Assembly (NCBI GenBank): GCA_039811185.1
Contig: JBDHYF010000001.1
Location: forward strand, 310,001 to 374,000
Direction: 5' to 3'
Length of the DNA: 64,000 nucleotides
Source: JAEZDR01 sp039811185
Lineage (GTDB): Bacteria > Bacteroidota > Bacteroidia > Chitinophagales > Chitinophagaceae
Below are positions 25,278-35,374 of this stretch, piece after piece. Positions within the stretch are counted from its first letter, which is position 1. Every line of letters begins with the position of its first letter. The notes beneath the pieces are model-generated. The model had not been told where the DNA came from, did no database searches, and saw only the letters and a list, made by a program, of their open reading frames with translations. A program made the position numbers and the translations under genes.

Positions 25278-28200
25278 ATGAACAAGTTTTACTTGCGTGC
25301 AAAAAGCATGTTATTCCTAGCTGCGTTGTTGGTATCCGGCATAACCGGCTTTTCACAAGGCACTGTTACGATTGCCGGCTCGGGCACAGCAGGCAGCCAT
25401 TTGTACAACCCATTTTACACCTGGTATCAGGCGCCCCGCGCATTCCGGTCCGCCACCATTTACAGCGGATCATTTCTTACACCCATACCGGTTGGCAGCA
25501 CCATAACCAGCCTCGAGTGGTACCGAATTGCCAGCAGCGATGGCGTAAGTATGCCATCGGGGAACAACCTGAAAATATATTTACAGAATACAACGCAGGA
25601 TAACTTCGGAAGTGCTGCGCTTACCTGGGATGTGTCGGCCGCAACGTTGGTTTTTAATGGCGACCCGTCGGCATTTATGGGCAGCAGTGAGGGATGGCGG
25701 AAATTATTGCTTTCTGCGCCGTTTACCTACAGTGGAAATAACCTTATTATTTATTCTGAAGTAATGAATAATAATTCTTTGGGCGGTTCTACGTCAATTA
25801 ACTGGCAATATAGCACAAAAGCACAGCAGGCGGGTTTTGCCGACTATCAAATGAAGTATACGGTTAACAGCAGTACAACGCTGCCCACATCGCTAAGCAG
25901 CAGCCAATCTAACCATGCGCATATTAAGATTAACTTCAGTTCAGGAACAACTTGTTCCGGAATGCCTGAAGGCGGAACCGTAACGGCCGATAAAACCACT
26001 GTGTGCAGCGGTGGCTCAACCAATTTAACGCTAAAAGATTATACAGTTGCAAATGGTATAACAATCGAATGGCAAAGCTCTGCCACTTTAAACGGCGCGT
26101 ATGCTTCTGTTAGCGGAACACTCACAAATCCTAATTTCGAATTGTTTCCGCCAGCTTCCGGGTATTACAGAGCTGCTGTTGTTTGCGGCTCCGATACGGC
26201 TTTTTCGGACACGGTGTTTATTGATGTTCCTCCGGTATTGCCGGCAAACACTTACTTCATCGATAATACAAAAACAACAGGCGGGCTTTTCTTCAACAAT
26301 TTTACCGACGCCATCAATGCGATTAACTGCGGTACAACCGGAACGATAATATTTAAGGTTGCTGCCGGGCAAACCTTTACAGAAAATGTACCTGCAATTT
26401 CCATTTCAACGAATGCACAGGATTCAATTGTATTTATTAAGGATGGCAGCGGTGCAAATCCGAAAATTATTCCGGCTTCACCGGGAACAATTACTTCGAG
26501 CACGACAGTGGGTGCCCATGGCGATGCCATCGTGAAAATAAATGGATCGGATAACATTACATTCGATGGAGTAGATGTGGCCACCAACCCCTCTTTTACA
26601 GACGCAGGTATGTACGAATATGGATTTCTGCTTACGAAGAATGCAGGCAACGCCAGCAAAAATATCAGCATAAGAAACGCAACGATTTCGCTGAACAAAA
26701 ATGCAATGTATTCTTTCGGAATCTATTCCTCAAGCAACGAAGCCAATGGCTCATCATCGGCGGTAACATCAACAGATGGAAGAGCTGAAAACTTGTCGTT
26801 CATCAATAACACCATCACGAATGCGTACGGTGGTATTCAACTGAGAGGCTTTTCTTCTGCAAGTCCCTACGATTACTACGATCAGAATAATGTAATTGCC
26901 GGAAACAATATCAACAACATTGGCGACAGCACATCATCTGTTTACGGTATTTATATCATTTACCAGAATAATGTTTCCGTTGTAAATAACCATCTTTCAA
27001 ATATTACTTCTGCCGGTTCCGTATATGGCATTTATGCCGGAACTTCAACAAACGGCAGTGCGAATATCACAGGAAACAATTTATCACTGAGTGCACGCGG
27101 TACAACGTCTGCGTTTTACGGCATTTATAATACAGGCGGAACGTCGGGCACAAACAATACGGTAAACATTTCGGGCAATACGCTTTCTAACTGTACTTAC
27201 CCAACGGCCACTTCAGCAAGTATTTATCTTATTTACCACAGTGCCACTGCGTATAATTTGCAAATTGACAGCAATGTGCTGTCGAACAACGTATTTCCGG
27301 GTACGGGCACAACGTATCTTATTTATAATGCCTCATCTATCGTAAACTCGGCTTCTATTTATAATAATACAATTTCCGGCTTCACCAAAGGCGGATCGTC
27401 TACGGTTTACGGCATCTATAGTTCTGCGGCTTCTTCCGGATCAACCACTACGATCGGTAAAAACACCGTTTCCAACATACACACGGCAGGCGGCACCCTC
27501 TATGGCATTACCCTGAACAGCGGCGATGTGGCGAATGTTTTCAAAAACAGAATTTTCGGTTTAAGCAGCGGAGGTGCCGCAGGCACTGTGAATGCTCTTT
27601 ATATTCCGTCGGGCGCAAAAACGGTGAATGTGTACAACAACTTTATTTCCGATTTGTCGAATACAGAAGCAAGCAGCACCACCGACGCAACACGGGGAAT
27701 TTATATTACCAATGTAACAGCCAATGCGGTTTTACAGGTTGCCAATAATACTGTTTATTTAAATAGCACAAGTGCCGCTCCGAGTGCAAACTATAGTTCC
27801 AGCGCGCTCTACCACACTTACAGCGCCACTGCCACGAGCGGAAATCTTACGGTAACAAACAACGTGTTCGTGAATACCTCTACGCCCCAAGGCACGGGAA
27901 CGGTATCGGCCTTCCGCAGATCGAGTGCCACCTCTACGGCCAACCTCAACTCAAACTCCAACAACAATATTTATTACGTAGGACCTCCTTCTGCTAATCG
28001 CGTCATTTATTTCGATGGCACAAACAAAGATCAAACCGTTCTCGATCTTCAAACCAGGTTGGCTCCGGCAGAATCGTTTTCAAAAAGAGAAATGCCGCCT
28101 TTTGTAAATATTTCTACAGCGCCTTACGATCTTCATATAAAAACAAATGTGCCTACTCAACTGGAAGGCGGTGGTCAGGTACTGCTCTTTGTTACGGACG

Positions 28201-31200
28201 ATATTGACGGCGATGATCGCGATGTTTCAACGCCGGATATTGGTGCCGACGAGTTTAACGGACTTCCGGCGTTACCAATGTCATTTTCCTCAGCTAACGC
28301 TATTCACCCGGCAACGAAGATCTATCCAAGCAAGCCTAACCAAACCATTTTGCGTGTTGAAGTGGTAACCGCAAATGCAGCCAATCCCATTGCGCTTACA
28401 ACATTAAACCTAAGCTTCAACGGAACGCCGGTAATGACCGACATTTCGGGCGCAACCGTTTCGGTATACTATACCGGTCCATCTCCCGATTTCAATGCAA
28501 ACACTTTATACGGAAACGGAATACCATCTGCTACAAGCTTTCCTGTTAGCGGATATCAGGAACTCACAACCGGCAGCAATTATTTTTGGCTGGTACTCGA
28601 TAACATTCTTCCCTCAACTCCGGCAGGAACTATCGTTGATGCAGAGCTTGTAAGTGTTCAGATAGATGGCACTACACACACCATTTCAAACGGTGCTCCG
28701 GCGGGTAATCTGGTAATTGTTGGTCCGATGGCCGGTCATTACCTCGTTGCTCCGAATCAGGCATATCCCAACTTTACTTCGTTCTCCGAAGCAGCGCAGG
28801 ATTTACTGTGGAGAGGCATTGCGGATACCGTTTTCATTGACGCTGTTTCCGGCACCGGCCCCTATAAAGACCAAGTGGTGCTGAAGCATTATGAGGGCAT
28901 ATCTGCCAACACACCGGTGTACTTCAACGGAAACGGCGTAACCATTACCGACAGCAGCACGGCTGTTGCTGCGAAGAAAGCCGTGTTTGCACTTGACAGT
29001 GCACGCCACATCACCATCAGCAATTTCAAGATTGTAACGGGAGGCGCCGCGGTTGGGTTTGGTGTGCAACTCTATAACGATGCCGACAACAACACAATTA
29101 CCGGAAACACCATTGTTACCGATACATCCGGAAGCAATACAAATTTTGCAGGTGTAGTGATTAATACAACTGCTTCGGCAGCATCCACCACTACCGGCAA
29201 CAGCCGTTCAGACAACAACCTCATTGCAAACAACACCATTTTTGGTGGATATGCAGGGGTTGCACTTACAGGCCAGGCAGCAAATAAAATATTCGGTAAT
29301 AAAGTAACCGGTAACACCATCAGCGATTTTTATACTTACGGCGTGTATATTAACGGAAACGACGGAGCGGTGGTGGAGGCCAACAACATTAGCCGTCCGG
29401 TTCGCGATGCTGTTACCACGTTTTACGGCGTTTACTTTACTGCACAAAGTTTAAATACGCTCGTGGCTAAAAACCGGATTCATACTCCCTATGGAAAAAA
29501 TCCGGCCGCAACAACAGCCGCCTATGGAATAGACCTCGTTAACTGTGATGCTTCTGCCGGAAGCGAAAACGTACTGGCAAATAACCTGGTCTATAACTTT
29601 CAGTCGGAGGGAATACAGAACGGAATTTTGAATAATGGATCGGATTATGTGTCGGTTTATCACAACACCATTTCGCTCGATTATCAGGGTTCAGCATGTT
29701 CGTCTTGCGCTACGCGTGGCATTTACGAGCAAACGGCCTCCACTGCCGGATTTACTATCGTAAACAACTTGATCAATATTGAAAGAGGAGGCTCGGGCGA
29801 AAAACAAATGCTGTACTTCACCTCTACCGATGCTACAACAATGAACATCGAGAACAACGGCTACTATGTACATCCATCCGTAACCAACCTCACTTTTGCA
29901 CGCACAGCATCATCAACTTATAACACATTTGCCGACTGGCAAACGGGAGGAAAAGATGCGGCAGGCGTATTTACAAACCCGATGTTTGCTGATGCAGGCA
30001 CGGGTGATTTTAAACCCCTCAGTGTAATTCTCGATAACATTGGACAACCAACTGTTATTGCAGAGGATATCAACGGCGATCCGCGCGACCCCGCAACTCC
30101 GGATCCGGGTGCTTACGAGTTTACAAACATCACGTCCGGTCTAAACATTGGCGTAGAAACGGTTACCACCCCGCAGATATCCGATAACGATTGTTATACA
30201 AACAGTGAGGTAATCAAAATCAGAATCAGAAATGCAAGTACGAATACGCTCGATTTATCTGTGCATCCGGTAACGGTAACAGTGCAGGTAAGCGGACCGG
30301 TTTCGCAAACGTTGTCGGGCAGTATTTCGTCGGGCATCCTGAATTTTAATGATACGGTTTCGGTTACAATGAATACGACGGTAGATATGAGCGCGCCGGG
30401 TGTGTACACCTTCAACGCTTATTCCACTTTAACAGGAGATGTGAATAATTCTAATGATACGATGCCGACGCTGACAAGAACGAAAGAGGCGTTGGCGGGT
30501 GGCGTAAGCATTGCGGCTCCGGCAGTATTCTGTGGGGTAGGCGGCACTCCTTCACTAACCGCCCAAAACGTAACCGGATACAGTAGCCTTCAGTGGCAGG
30601 AAAGCACCAGTGCATTATCCGGATATGCGGATATTGCAGGAGCTACTTCGCTGGATTATACGGTTGGAACACCGATTTCGCAAACGATGTATTACCGGTT
30701 GGCGGCGAGCTGCGGTACTAACACCGTATATGCGGTTCAGGATACAGCAGTGATCAGCAATCCACAAATTGTTTCGGTTGTAAAAGATTCCATTTGCGGA
30801 AGCGGCACGGCTGCTTTAGAAGCTTATGCGAACAACGGGGAAACAATAAACTGGTACAGCGATGCAGTGGGCGGCAGTGTGTTACACACCGGAAATAGTT
30901 TTACAACTCCTGTGATTAATAACACCACTACTTATTATGCAGAGCCTTATTTCACCGGCACGCCGGAATCAGTAGGAGCGGTGGAGAAAGGAAGTACAGG
31001 AACCTACACGCTGGAAGCCGGATTGCTTTTCAATGCGCACTCCGATGTAAGGCTTAAAGGCGTATATATTTATCCGGTAGGCACCGGCGCCGGAACGGTG
31101 GTGATACGCCTTCAAAATTCGGGCGGAGCCGTGTTGGAAACCCTAACGTTTAATACTGTAGGCGTTGCAATTGGCTCGGTACAAAAAACCTTTGTTCCAC

Positions 31201-32057
31201 TGAACTGGAATATTCCTACCGGCAACGATTACTTTATTAGCATGCAATCGAGAACCGGATTGGTTGCTTCTTTAGTGCGCGATGCTAGTTCCTCGATTAT
31301 GGGTGGACCTATCGCCTCTAACCCCGCCATGCAACTACCCGGTAAAATAACAATTACAAACGGCAGATTGGGTAATTCAGGTACGAGCACTTCCTACTAC
31401 TATTTTTACGATTGGCAGCTCGAAAACGGATGCACCGGGGTACGAGTTCCGGTAGAAGCTTTTGTGGATGTTACCCCAGGATGTACCACGTTACCGGTAA
31501 ATGGCGTTGTGCTTTCAGGTAAGATGGAAGACAGCAGAAACATACTTAGCTGGCAAACAAAAACAGAAACCCATAACAAAGGGTTTTATGTTGAAAGAAG
31601 TGCCGACGGAAGCAGTTTCGCTGCCATCGGGTTTGTAAATTCTGCTGCCGCTAACGGCAACAGCCATTCTGCCCTCAATTACCAATTTACCGACGTTACA
31701 CCGCTTGCCGGAATCAACTACTACCGCTTAAAGCAAACAGATGCCGACGGAAAATTTGCTTTCTCCAACACGATTGTGCTTCGGCAAAACCCGACGACGC
31801 TGGAGATGGTGAAAATTTATCCGAATCCGGTGCGCAGTAATTTGTCGGTTCAAATTCGCATGGCGGAAGCCAAGCACGTCACAATGGCAATAACTGATGC
31901 CGCCGGAAAAACAATCAGCATGCATAAACAGTTGCTGAACGCGGGCGAAACTAAGGTGGAGATGAACGTATCTGCACTGGCTAGGGGCGCTTACTTTATA
32001 AAAGTATTCTGCAACGAAGGCTGCTTGCAGGCAACACAGTCATTTATCAAGTATTAA
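25278..32057 (+). CDS. giant secreted beta-helix protein with T9SS type A sorting domain
   Basis: The 2259-residue protein has a signal peptide (about 1-27, ending GFSQ), a beta-sandwich N-terminal region and an Ig-like segment. A first parallel beta-helix spans about 326-990 (dozens of short ISGNTLSN / VYGIY repeats, closing with GADEFNG). A linker beta domain follows. A second beta-helix spans about 1150-1610 (ITGNTIV, NNTIFGGYAG, closing with DPGAYEF). Ig-like segments come next, and a type A CTD lies at about 2179-2259 (MVKIYPNPVRSNLSV ... LARGAYFIKVF). Type A CTDs direct export by T9SS, with anchoring or release after cleavage. It is likely a surface fibre, adhesin or polysaccharide-binding protein; no catalytic motif stands out. 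It is followed by a strong terminator. Confidence 0.88.
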   Translation: MNKFYLRAKSMLFLAALLVSGITGFSQGTVTIAGSGTAGSHLYNPFYTWYQAPRAFRSATIYSGSFLTPIPVGSTITSLEWYRIASSDGVSMPSGNNLKIYLQNTTQDNFGSAALTWDVSAATLVFNGDPSAFMGSSEGWRKLLLSAPFTYSGNNLIIYSEVMNNNSLGGSTSINWQYSTKAQQAGFADYQMKYTVNSSTTLPTSLSSSQSNHAHIKINFSSGTTCSGMPEGGTVTADKTTVCSGGSTNLTLKDYTVANGITIEWQSSATLNGAYASVSGTLTNPNFELFPPASGYYRAAVVCGSDTAFSDTVFIDVPPVLPANTYFIDNTKTTGGLFFNNFTDAINAINCGTTGTIIFKVAAGQTFTENVPAISISTNAQDSIVFIKDGSGANPKIIPASPGTITSSTTVGAHGDAIVKINGSDNITFDGVDVATNPSFTDAGMYEYGFLLTKNAGNASKNISIRNATISLNKNAMYSFGIYSSSNEANGSSSAVTSTDGRAENLSFINNTITNAYGGIQLRGFSSASPYDYYDQNNVIAGNNINNIGDSTSSVYGIYIIYQNNVSVVNNHLSNITSAGSVYGIYAGTSTNGSANITGNNLSLSARGTTSAFYGIYNTGGTSGTNNTVNISGNTLSNCTYPTATSASIYLIYHSATAYNLQIDSNVLSNNVFPGTGTTYLIYNASSIVNSASIYNNTISGFTKGGSSTVYGIYSSAASSGSTTTIGKNTVSNIHTAGGTLYGITLNSGDVANVFKNRIFGLSSGGAAGTVNALYIPSGAKTVNVYNNFISDLSNTEASSTTDATRGIYITNVTANAVLQVANNTVYLNSTSAAPSANYSSSALYHTYSATATSGNLTVTNNVFVNTSTPQGTGTVSAFRRSSATSTANLNSNSNNNIYYVGPPSANRVIYFDGTNKDQTVLDLQTRLAPAESFSKREMPPFVNISTAPYDLHIKTNVPTQLEGGGQVLLFVTDDIDGDDRDVSTPDIGADEFNGLPALPMSFSSANAIHPATKIYPSKPNQTILRVEVVTANAANPIALTTLNLSFNGTPVMTDISGATVSVYYTGPSPDFNANTLYGNGIPSATSFPVSGYQELTTGSNYFWLVLDNILPSTPAGTIVDAELVSVQIDGTTHTISNGAPAGNLVIVGPMAGHYLVAPNQAYPNFTSFSEAAQDLLWRGIADTVFIDAVSGTGPYKDQVVLKHYEGISANTPVYFNGNGVTITDSSTAVAAKKAVFALDSARHITISNFKIVTGGAAVGFGVQLYNDADNNTITGNTIVTDTSGSNTNFAGVVINTTASAASTTTGNSRSDNNLIANNTIFGGYAGVALTGQAANKIFGNKVTGNTISDFYTYGVYINGNDGAVVEANNISRPVRDAVTTFYGVYFTAQSLNTLVAKNRIHTPYGKNPAATTAAYGIDLVNCDASAGSENVLANNLVYNFQSEGIQNGILNNGSDYVSVYHNTISLDYQGSACSSCATRGIYEQTASTAGFTIVNNLINIERGGSGEKQMLYFTSTDATTMNIENNGYYVHPSVTNLTFARTASSTYNTFADWQTGGKDAAGVFTNPMFADAGTGDFKPLSVILDNIGQPTVIAEDINGDPRDPATPDPGAYEFTNITSGLNIGVETVTTPQISDNDCYTNSEVIKIRIRNASTNTLDLSVHPVTVTVQVSGPVSQTLSGSISSGILNFNDTVSVTMNTTVDMSAPGVYTFNAYSTLTGDVNNSNDTMPTLTRTKEALAGGVSIAAPAVFCGVGGTPSLTAQNVTGYSSLQWQESTSALSGYADIAGATSLDYTVGTPISQTMYYRLAASCGTNTVYAVQDTAVISNPQIVSVVKDSICGSGTAALEAYANNGETINWYSDAVGGSVLHTGNSFTTPVINNTTTYYAEPYFTGTPESVGAVEKGSTGTYTLEAGLLFNAHSDVRLKGVYIYPVGTGAGTVVIRLQNSGGAVLETLTFNTVGVAIGSVQKTFVPLNWNIPTGNDYFISMQSRTGLVASLVRDASSSIMGGPIASNPAMQLPGKITITNGRLGNSGTSTSYYYFYDWQLENGCTGVRVPVEAFVDVTPGCTTLPVNGVVLSGKMEDSRNILSWQTKTETHNKGFYVERSADGSSFAAIGFVNSAAANGNSHSALNYQFTDVTPLAGINYYRLKQTDADGKFAFSNTIVLRQNPTTLEMVKIYPNPVRSNLSVQIRMAEAKHVTMAITDAAGKTISMHKQLLNAGETKVEMNVSALARGAYFIKVFCNEGCLQATQSFIKY

Positions 32058-32079
32058 CACATAAAACCCTCAATAGAAG

Positions 32080-32103
32080 GCCGCCATTTCTGGCGGCTTT
32101 TTT
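32080..32103 (+). terminator. intrinsic terminator after the giant T9SS protein
   Basis: GCCGCCA/TGGCGGC (32080-32086 and 32091-32097) with a 4-nt TTTC loop is followed by six T. Confidence 0.88.
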
Positions 32104-32159
32104 ATGAAAGATTGTTTTTAAAATGACGTTTATTTGCACAACTCAAAATCCACAATTTT

Positions 32160-32882
32160 ATGCTCCCAAAATATAAACGGATACTCTTAAAGCTTTCCGG
32201 CGAAGCGCTTATTGGAAAAGGTTATAATGGGTTCGACCCTTTCGATCCAAAGATCATTGAGCAGTATGCAAACGATATTAAAATGGTTACCGACCTTGGC
32301 GTTCAGGTGGCGATTGTGATTGGTGGCGGCAACATTTACAGGGGCATGAATGAAGCAGAAAGTGGAATAGAAAGAGCACACGGCGACTACATGGGAATGC
32401 TCGCCACTATGATTAACGGGATGGCTATGCAGGCCATGCTCGAAAGAATTGGCGTATATACCCGGTTACAAAGTGCCATAAAAATGGAGCAAATTGCTGA
32501 GCCCTACATTCGCAGGAAAGCGATCCGCCACTTAGAAAAAAATCGTGTTGTTATTTTCGGCGCCGGAACCGGTAACCCTTATTTTACAACCGATACAGCA
32601 GGCTCGCTACGGGCAATTGAAATTAACAGCGATGTTATTTTGAAAGGAACAAGGGTTGACGGAATTTATACCGCCGACCCTGAAAAAGATAAAAGCGCCA
32701 CACGTTTTGAAAAGATTTCGTACGCAGAATGTATTTCCAAAGGATTAAAAGTGATGGATATGACCGCTTTTACGCTATGTATGGAAAACAAATTGCCGAT
32801 TATCGTGTTTGATATGAATAAGCCGGGCAACCTGCTTGCCGTGGTGCAGGGCATGAATGTAGGCACTTTGGTAACCAGCTAA
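32160..32882 (+). CDS. pyrH: PyrH, uridylate kinase
   Basis: The 240-residue enzyme phosphorylates UMP to UDP in pyrimidine synthesis. It shows the bacterial amino-acid-kinase-fold UMP kinase landmarks: KLSGEAL near residue 10, IVIGGGNIYRG near residue 53, the GTGNPYFTTDTA substrate loop and KGTRVDGIYTADPEKD. Length and spacing are normal. In many bacteria pyrH is next to frr; here frr lies 6 kb away on the other strand. Confidence 0.95.
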   Translation: MLPKYKRILLKLSGEALIGKGYNGFDPFDPKIIEQYANDIKMVTDLGVQVAIVIGGGNIYRGMNEAESGIERAHGDYMGMLATMINGMAMQAMLERIGVYTRLQSAIKMEQIAEPYIRRKAIRHLEKNRVVIFGAGTGNPYFTTDTAGSLRAIEINSDVILKGTRVDGIYTADPEKDKSATRFEKISYAECISKGLKVMDMTAFTLCMENKLPIIVFDMNKPGNLLAVVQGMNVGTLVTS

Positions 32883-32901
32883 GCGGCGCCGCATCACCAA
32901 T

Positions 32902-32935
32902 AAAAAAGCAGTTGCAAAAAACAACTGCTTTTTTT
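32902..32935 (+). terminator. intrinsic terminator after pyrH
   Basis: AAAAAAGCAGTTG/CAACTGCTTTTTT (32902-32914 and 32922-32934) ends in an uninterrupted T run and directly abuts the tRNA gene on the other strand. Confidence 0.85.
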
Positions 32936-32936
32936 G

Positions 32937-33010
32937 TGGGCCCAGCTGGGCTTGAACCAGCGACCCCCTGATTATGAGTCAGGTGCTCTAACCAGCTGAG
33001 CTATAGGCCC
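32937..33010 (-). tRNA. tRNA with CAU anticodon, probably tRNA-Ile2 (lysidine-modified)
   Basis: The minus strand folds into a complete 74-nt cloverleaf: acceptor stem GGGCCTA/TGGGCCC, D-stem GCTC/GAGC, anticodon stem CCTGA/TCAGG with loop CTCATAA (anticodon CAT), variable loop GGGTC, T-stem GCTGG/CCAGC with TTCAAGC, and discriminator A. CCA is not fully encoded. CAU can be elongator Met, initiator Met or Ile2. The acceptor stem resembles Bacteroidota tRNA-Ile, and the GACTCATAATC and GGTCGCTGGTTCAAG stretches match E. coli ileX from memory, so Ile2 is favoured. It lacks the initiator features. Confidence 0.9.
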
Positions 33011-33118
33011 CGTTTCCGAAGAAACAAAAATTTTCCAGCGCTGGTCACGCTTTCAGTAAAGGAGCGCAAAAATACAGATTCCTGCTTCTCCTCAAAATTT
33101 CACGTCGGTTTATTTTTC

Positions 33119-34645
33119 TTAGGGCGTGTCGTCTTGTTTTTCAGGCCGCATCTGCGGAAACAGAATCACATCCTGAATAGATGGCTGATTGGTCAGCAAC
33201 ATACAAAGCCTGTCCATCCCAATCCCGATTCCCGAGGTGGGCGGCATTCCGTATTCGAGCGCCCGTAAAAAATCATAATCAATGTACATGGCTTCCTCGT
33301 CGCCGCGCTTCAGAAGTTCCACCTGCTCCTCAAAGCGCTTCCGTTGGTCGACAGGGTCGTTCAGCTCACTGTATGCATTGGCAAGTTCTTTACCGTTAAT
33401 CATTAACTCAAAACGCTCTACCAGTCCTGGTTTGCTGCGATGCTTTTTTGTTAAAGGACTCATTTCAACCGGATAATCGATGATAAATGTCGGCTGAATG
33501 AATTTTGATTCGCTCGTTTCGCTGAACAATTGATCAATCAGTTTTCCTTTTCCCATCGTTTCGTCAATACCGATTTTTAAATCTTTGCAGAGTTTTCTCA
33601 GTTCGCCTTCGTCCCATCCCTCAATATCCACCCCGGTGCTTTCTTTAATGGCATCCATAATGCTGATGCGTGTAAAGGGCGCTTTAAAACTGATAGTATG
33701 GTTGCCTACCACAACATCTGTAGTGCCGTGCACAGCAATGGCAAGTTGTTCAAACAGTTGTTCGGTCACTTCCATCATCCAGAAATAGTCCTTATAGGCA
33801 GTATACCACTCCAGCACCGTAAACTCAGGGTTATGAGTTCGATCCATTCCTTCGTTTCTGAAGTTGCGGCTAAATTCATACACCCAGTCAAACCCGCCAA
33901 CAATCAGTCGTTTCAAATACAGTTCGTTGGCAATCCTTAAGTAGAAGGGAACATCGAGTGCGTTGTGATGCGTTACAAAAGGCCGCGCCGCAGCTCCGCC
34001 CGGGATGGCCTGAAGCACCGGCGTATCCACTTCCAGTGCGCCCTTTTGGTTTAAAAAATCGCGGATGGTATTGAATATTTTGGTTCGTTTTTCAAACGTT
34101 TCCTTTACGGAAGGGTTAATCACCAAATCGGCATAGCGCTGCCGGTATTTAAATTCCGGATCAGTAACGGCATCGAAAACCTGGCCTTCGGCTTCCTTTA
34201 CAACCGGAAGCGGATGAAGGGCTTTTGCCAGAACTTCCAGCGATTGAACGTGCACCGATATTTCGCCCATCTTCGTACGAAAAACGTATCCTTTCACGCC
34301 TATAAAATCGCCTATGTCAAGCAGCTTTTTCCAAACCAGATCATACATTTTTGTATCGCCGTCAACAGCTATGTCGTCTTTCCGTACATAAATCTGAATC
34401 TTACCTTTTGCATCCTGCAAAACCGCAAAACTTGCTTTGCCCATGTCGCGCACGCTCATAATACGGCCGGCAAGGCAAACACTGTCAAAGGCTGCGGCAT
34501 CATCATCTTTAAAACTTTCCTTTATGTCGGAAGAATAGGCGTTTATCGGATAAAGCGCTGCGGGATAGGGGTCAATCCCCGCTGCCAAAAGTTGTTGTAA
34601 TTTTTCGCGACGGATAATTTCCTGCTCGCTTAAATGTTGTTTCAT
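33119..34645 (-). CDS. lysS: LysS, lysyl-tRNA synthetase (class II)
   Basis: The 508-residue enzyme charges tRNA-Lys. It has an N-terminal OB-fold anticodon-binding domain (about 50-155, with AGRIMSVRDMGKASFAVLQD). The class II catalytic domain carries motif 2 (FSRNFRNEGMDRTHNPEF) and motif 3 (GIGIGMDRLCMLLT). The ATG is preferred over a TTG 15 nt upstream, because that TTG is part of the promoter box TACATTTG. The preceding tRNA gene lies downstream of lysS on the same strand. Confidence 0.95.
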   Translation of the reverse strand: MKQHLSEQEIIRREKLQQLLAAGIDPYPAALYPINAYSSDIKESFKDDDAAAFDSVCLAGRIMSVRDMGKASFAVLQDAKGKIQIYVRKDDIAVDGDTKMYDLVWKKLLDIGDFIGVKGYVFRTKMGEISVHVQSLEVLAKALHPLPVVKEAEGQVFDAVTDPEFKYRQRYADLVINPSVKETFEKRTKIFNTIRDFLNQKGALEVDTPVLQAIPGGAAARPFVTHHNALDVPFYLRIANELYLKRLIVGGFDWVYEFSRNFRNEGMDRTHNPEFTVLEWYTAYKDYFWMMEVTEQLFEQLAIAVHGTTDVVVGNHTISFKAPFTRISIMDAIKESTGVDIEGWDEGELRKLCKDLKIGIDETMGKGKLIDQLFSETSESKFIQPTFIIDYPVEMSPLTKKHRSKPGLVERFELMINGKELANAYSELNDPVDQRKRFEEQVELLKRGDEEAMYIDYDFLRALEYGMPPTSGIGIGMDRLCMLLTNQPSIQDVILFPQMRPEKQDDTP

Positions 34646-34657
34646 AATAAATGTTTG

Positions 34658-34665
34658 CAAATGTA
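34658..34665 (-). promoter_or_regulatory. Bacteroidota -7 box for lysS (TACATTTG)
   Basis: The minus strand reads TACATTTG 12 nt before the lysS ATG and includes the rejected TTG start. Confidence 0.62.
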
Positions 34666-34781
34666 GTCAGCACAAAATAAAAACGGTTATTAACGATTTT
34701 TAACCGTGAGAAAGGGAAAAACTAACGTTTAATTAAACCTTTTCAAATTTATAAAACAGACCTTTGCAGCACAAAAAAAAG

Positions 34782-35363
34782 ATGAGTTACGATATGAAAA
34801 AACAAGTTATTTCGGTGGGAAGCGTGTTTCCTGCCTTTCGGAAAAAAGCAGTTGTTTCTTTGGAAAAAGGCAAGGAGTTTCAGGAGATTACCAACGAAGC
34901 TGCCATTGCTGAAGGAAAATGGATGGTAATGTTTTGGTGGCCCAAGGATTTTACGTTTGTATGCCCCACTGAGATTGCAGAATTTAATAAAAAGTATAAC
35001 GATTTCGACGACAGAGATGCGCTTTTAATTGGAGCTTCTACCGATTCGGAATTTGTACACCTCGCTTGGAGAAAAGATCACGACGATTTGAGAAACCTTA
35101 AGTTTCCAATGCTTGCCGATACTTCCAAATCGCTTGCAGAAGAGTTAGGAATTCTTAGCACCGAAGAAAAAGTTGCTTACCGTGCAACCTTTATCATCGA
35201 TCCGCAGGGAATTGTTCGCTGGGTAAGCGTTTACGATTTAAGCGTTGGCAGAAATGTGAATGAGGTGTTGCGAGTGTTGGATGCTTTGCAAACAGATGAA
35301 CTTTGCCCCTGTAACTGGAAGGAAGGCGACAAAACCCTTACCGCTCAGCTACAGGACGCCTAA
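34782..35363 (+). CDS. ahpC: AhpC-type peroxiredoxin with C-terminal CPC motif
   Basis: The 193-residue peroxiredoxin has the peroxidatic cysteine in FTFVCPTE (Cys61) and a C-terminal ELCPCNW motif with Cys175 and Cys177. Three cysteines in these positions are the arrangement of Mycobacterium AhpC (61/174/176), which is recycled by AhpD rather than AhpF. The next gene indeed encodes an AhpD-like protein 11 nt downstream. It reduces alkyl and hydrogen peroxides in the cytoplasm. An upstream TTG (34764) lies in a promoter-like GACCTTTG; ATGs at 34782 and 34794 are both possible. Confidence 0.93.
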   Translation: MSYDMKKQVISVGSVFPAFRKKAVVSLEKGKEFQEITNEAAIAEGKWMVMFWWPKDFTFVCPTEIAEFNKKYNDFDDRDALLIGASTDSEFVHLAWRKDHDDLRNLKFPMLADTSKSLAEELGILSTEEKVAYRATFIIDPQGIVRWVSVYDLSVGRNVNEVLRVLDALQTDELCPCNWKEGDKTLTAQLQDA

Positions 35364-35374
35364 AATATTAAAGG

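Noticed and set aside
26700..29900. Regularly recurring short motifs in the giant T9SS gene that might suggest a CRISPR or tandem DNA repeat
   Set aside because: They are degenerate protein-level beta-helix repeats within a continuous frame; spacing and DNA sequence vary, and no identical repeat/spacer units exist.
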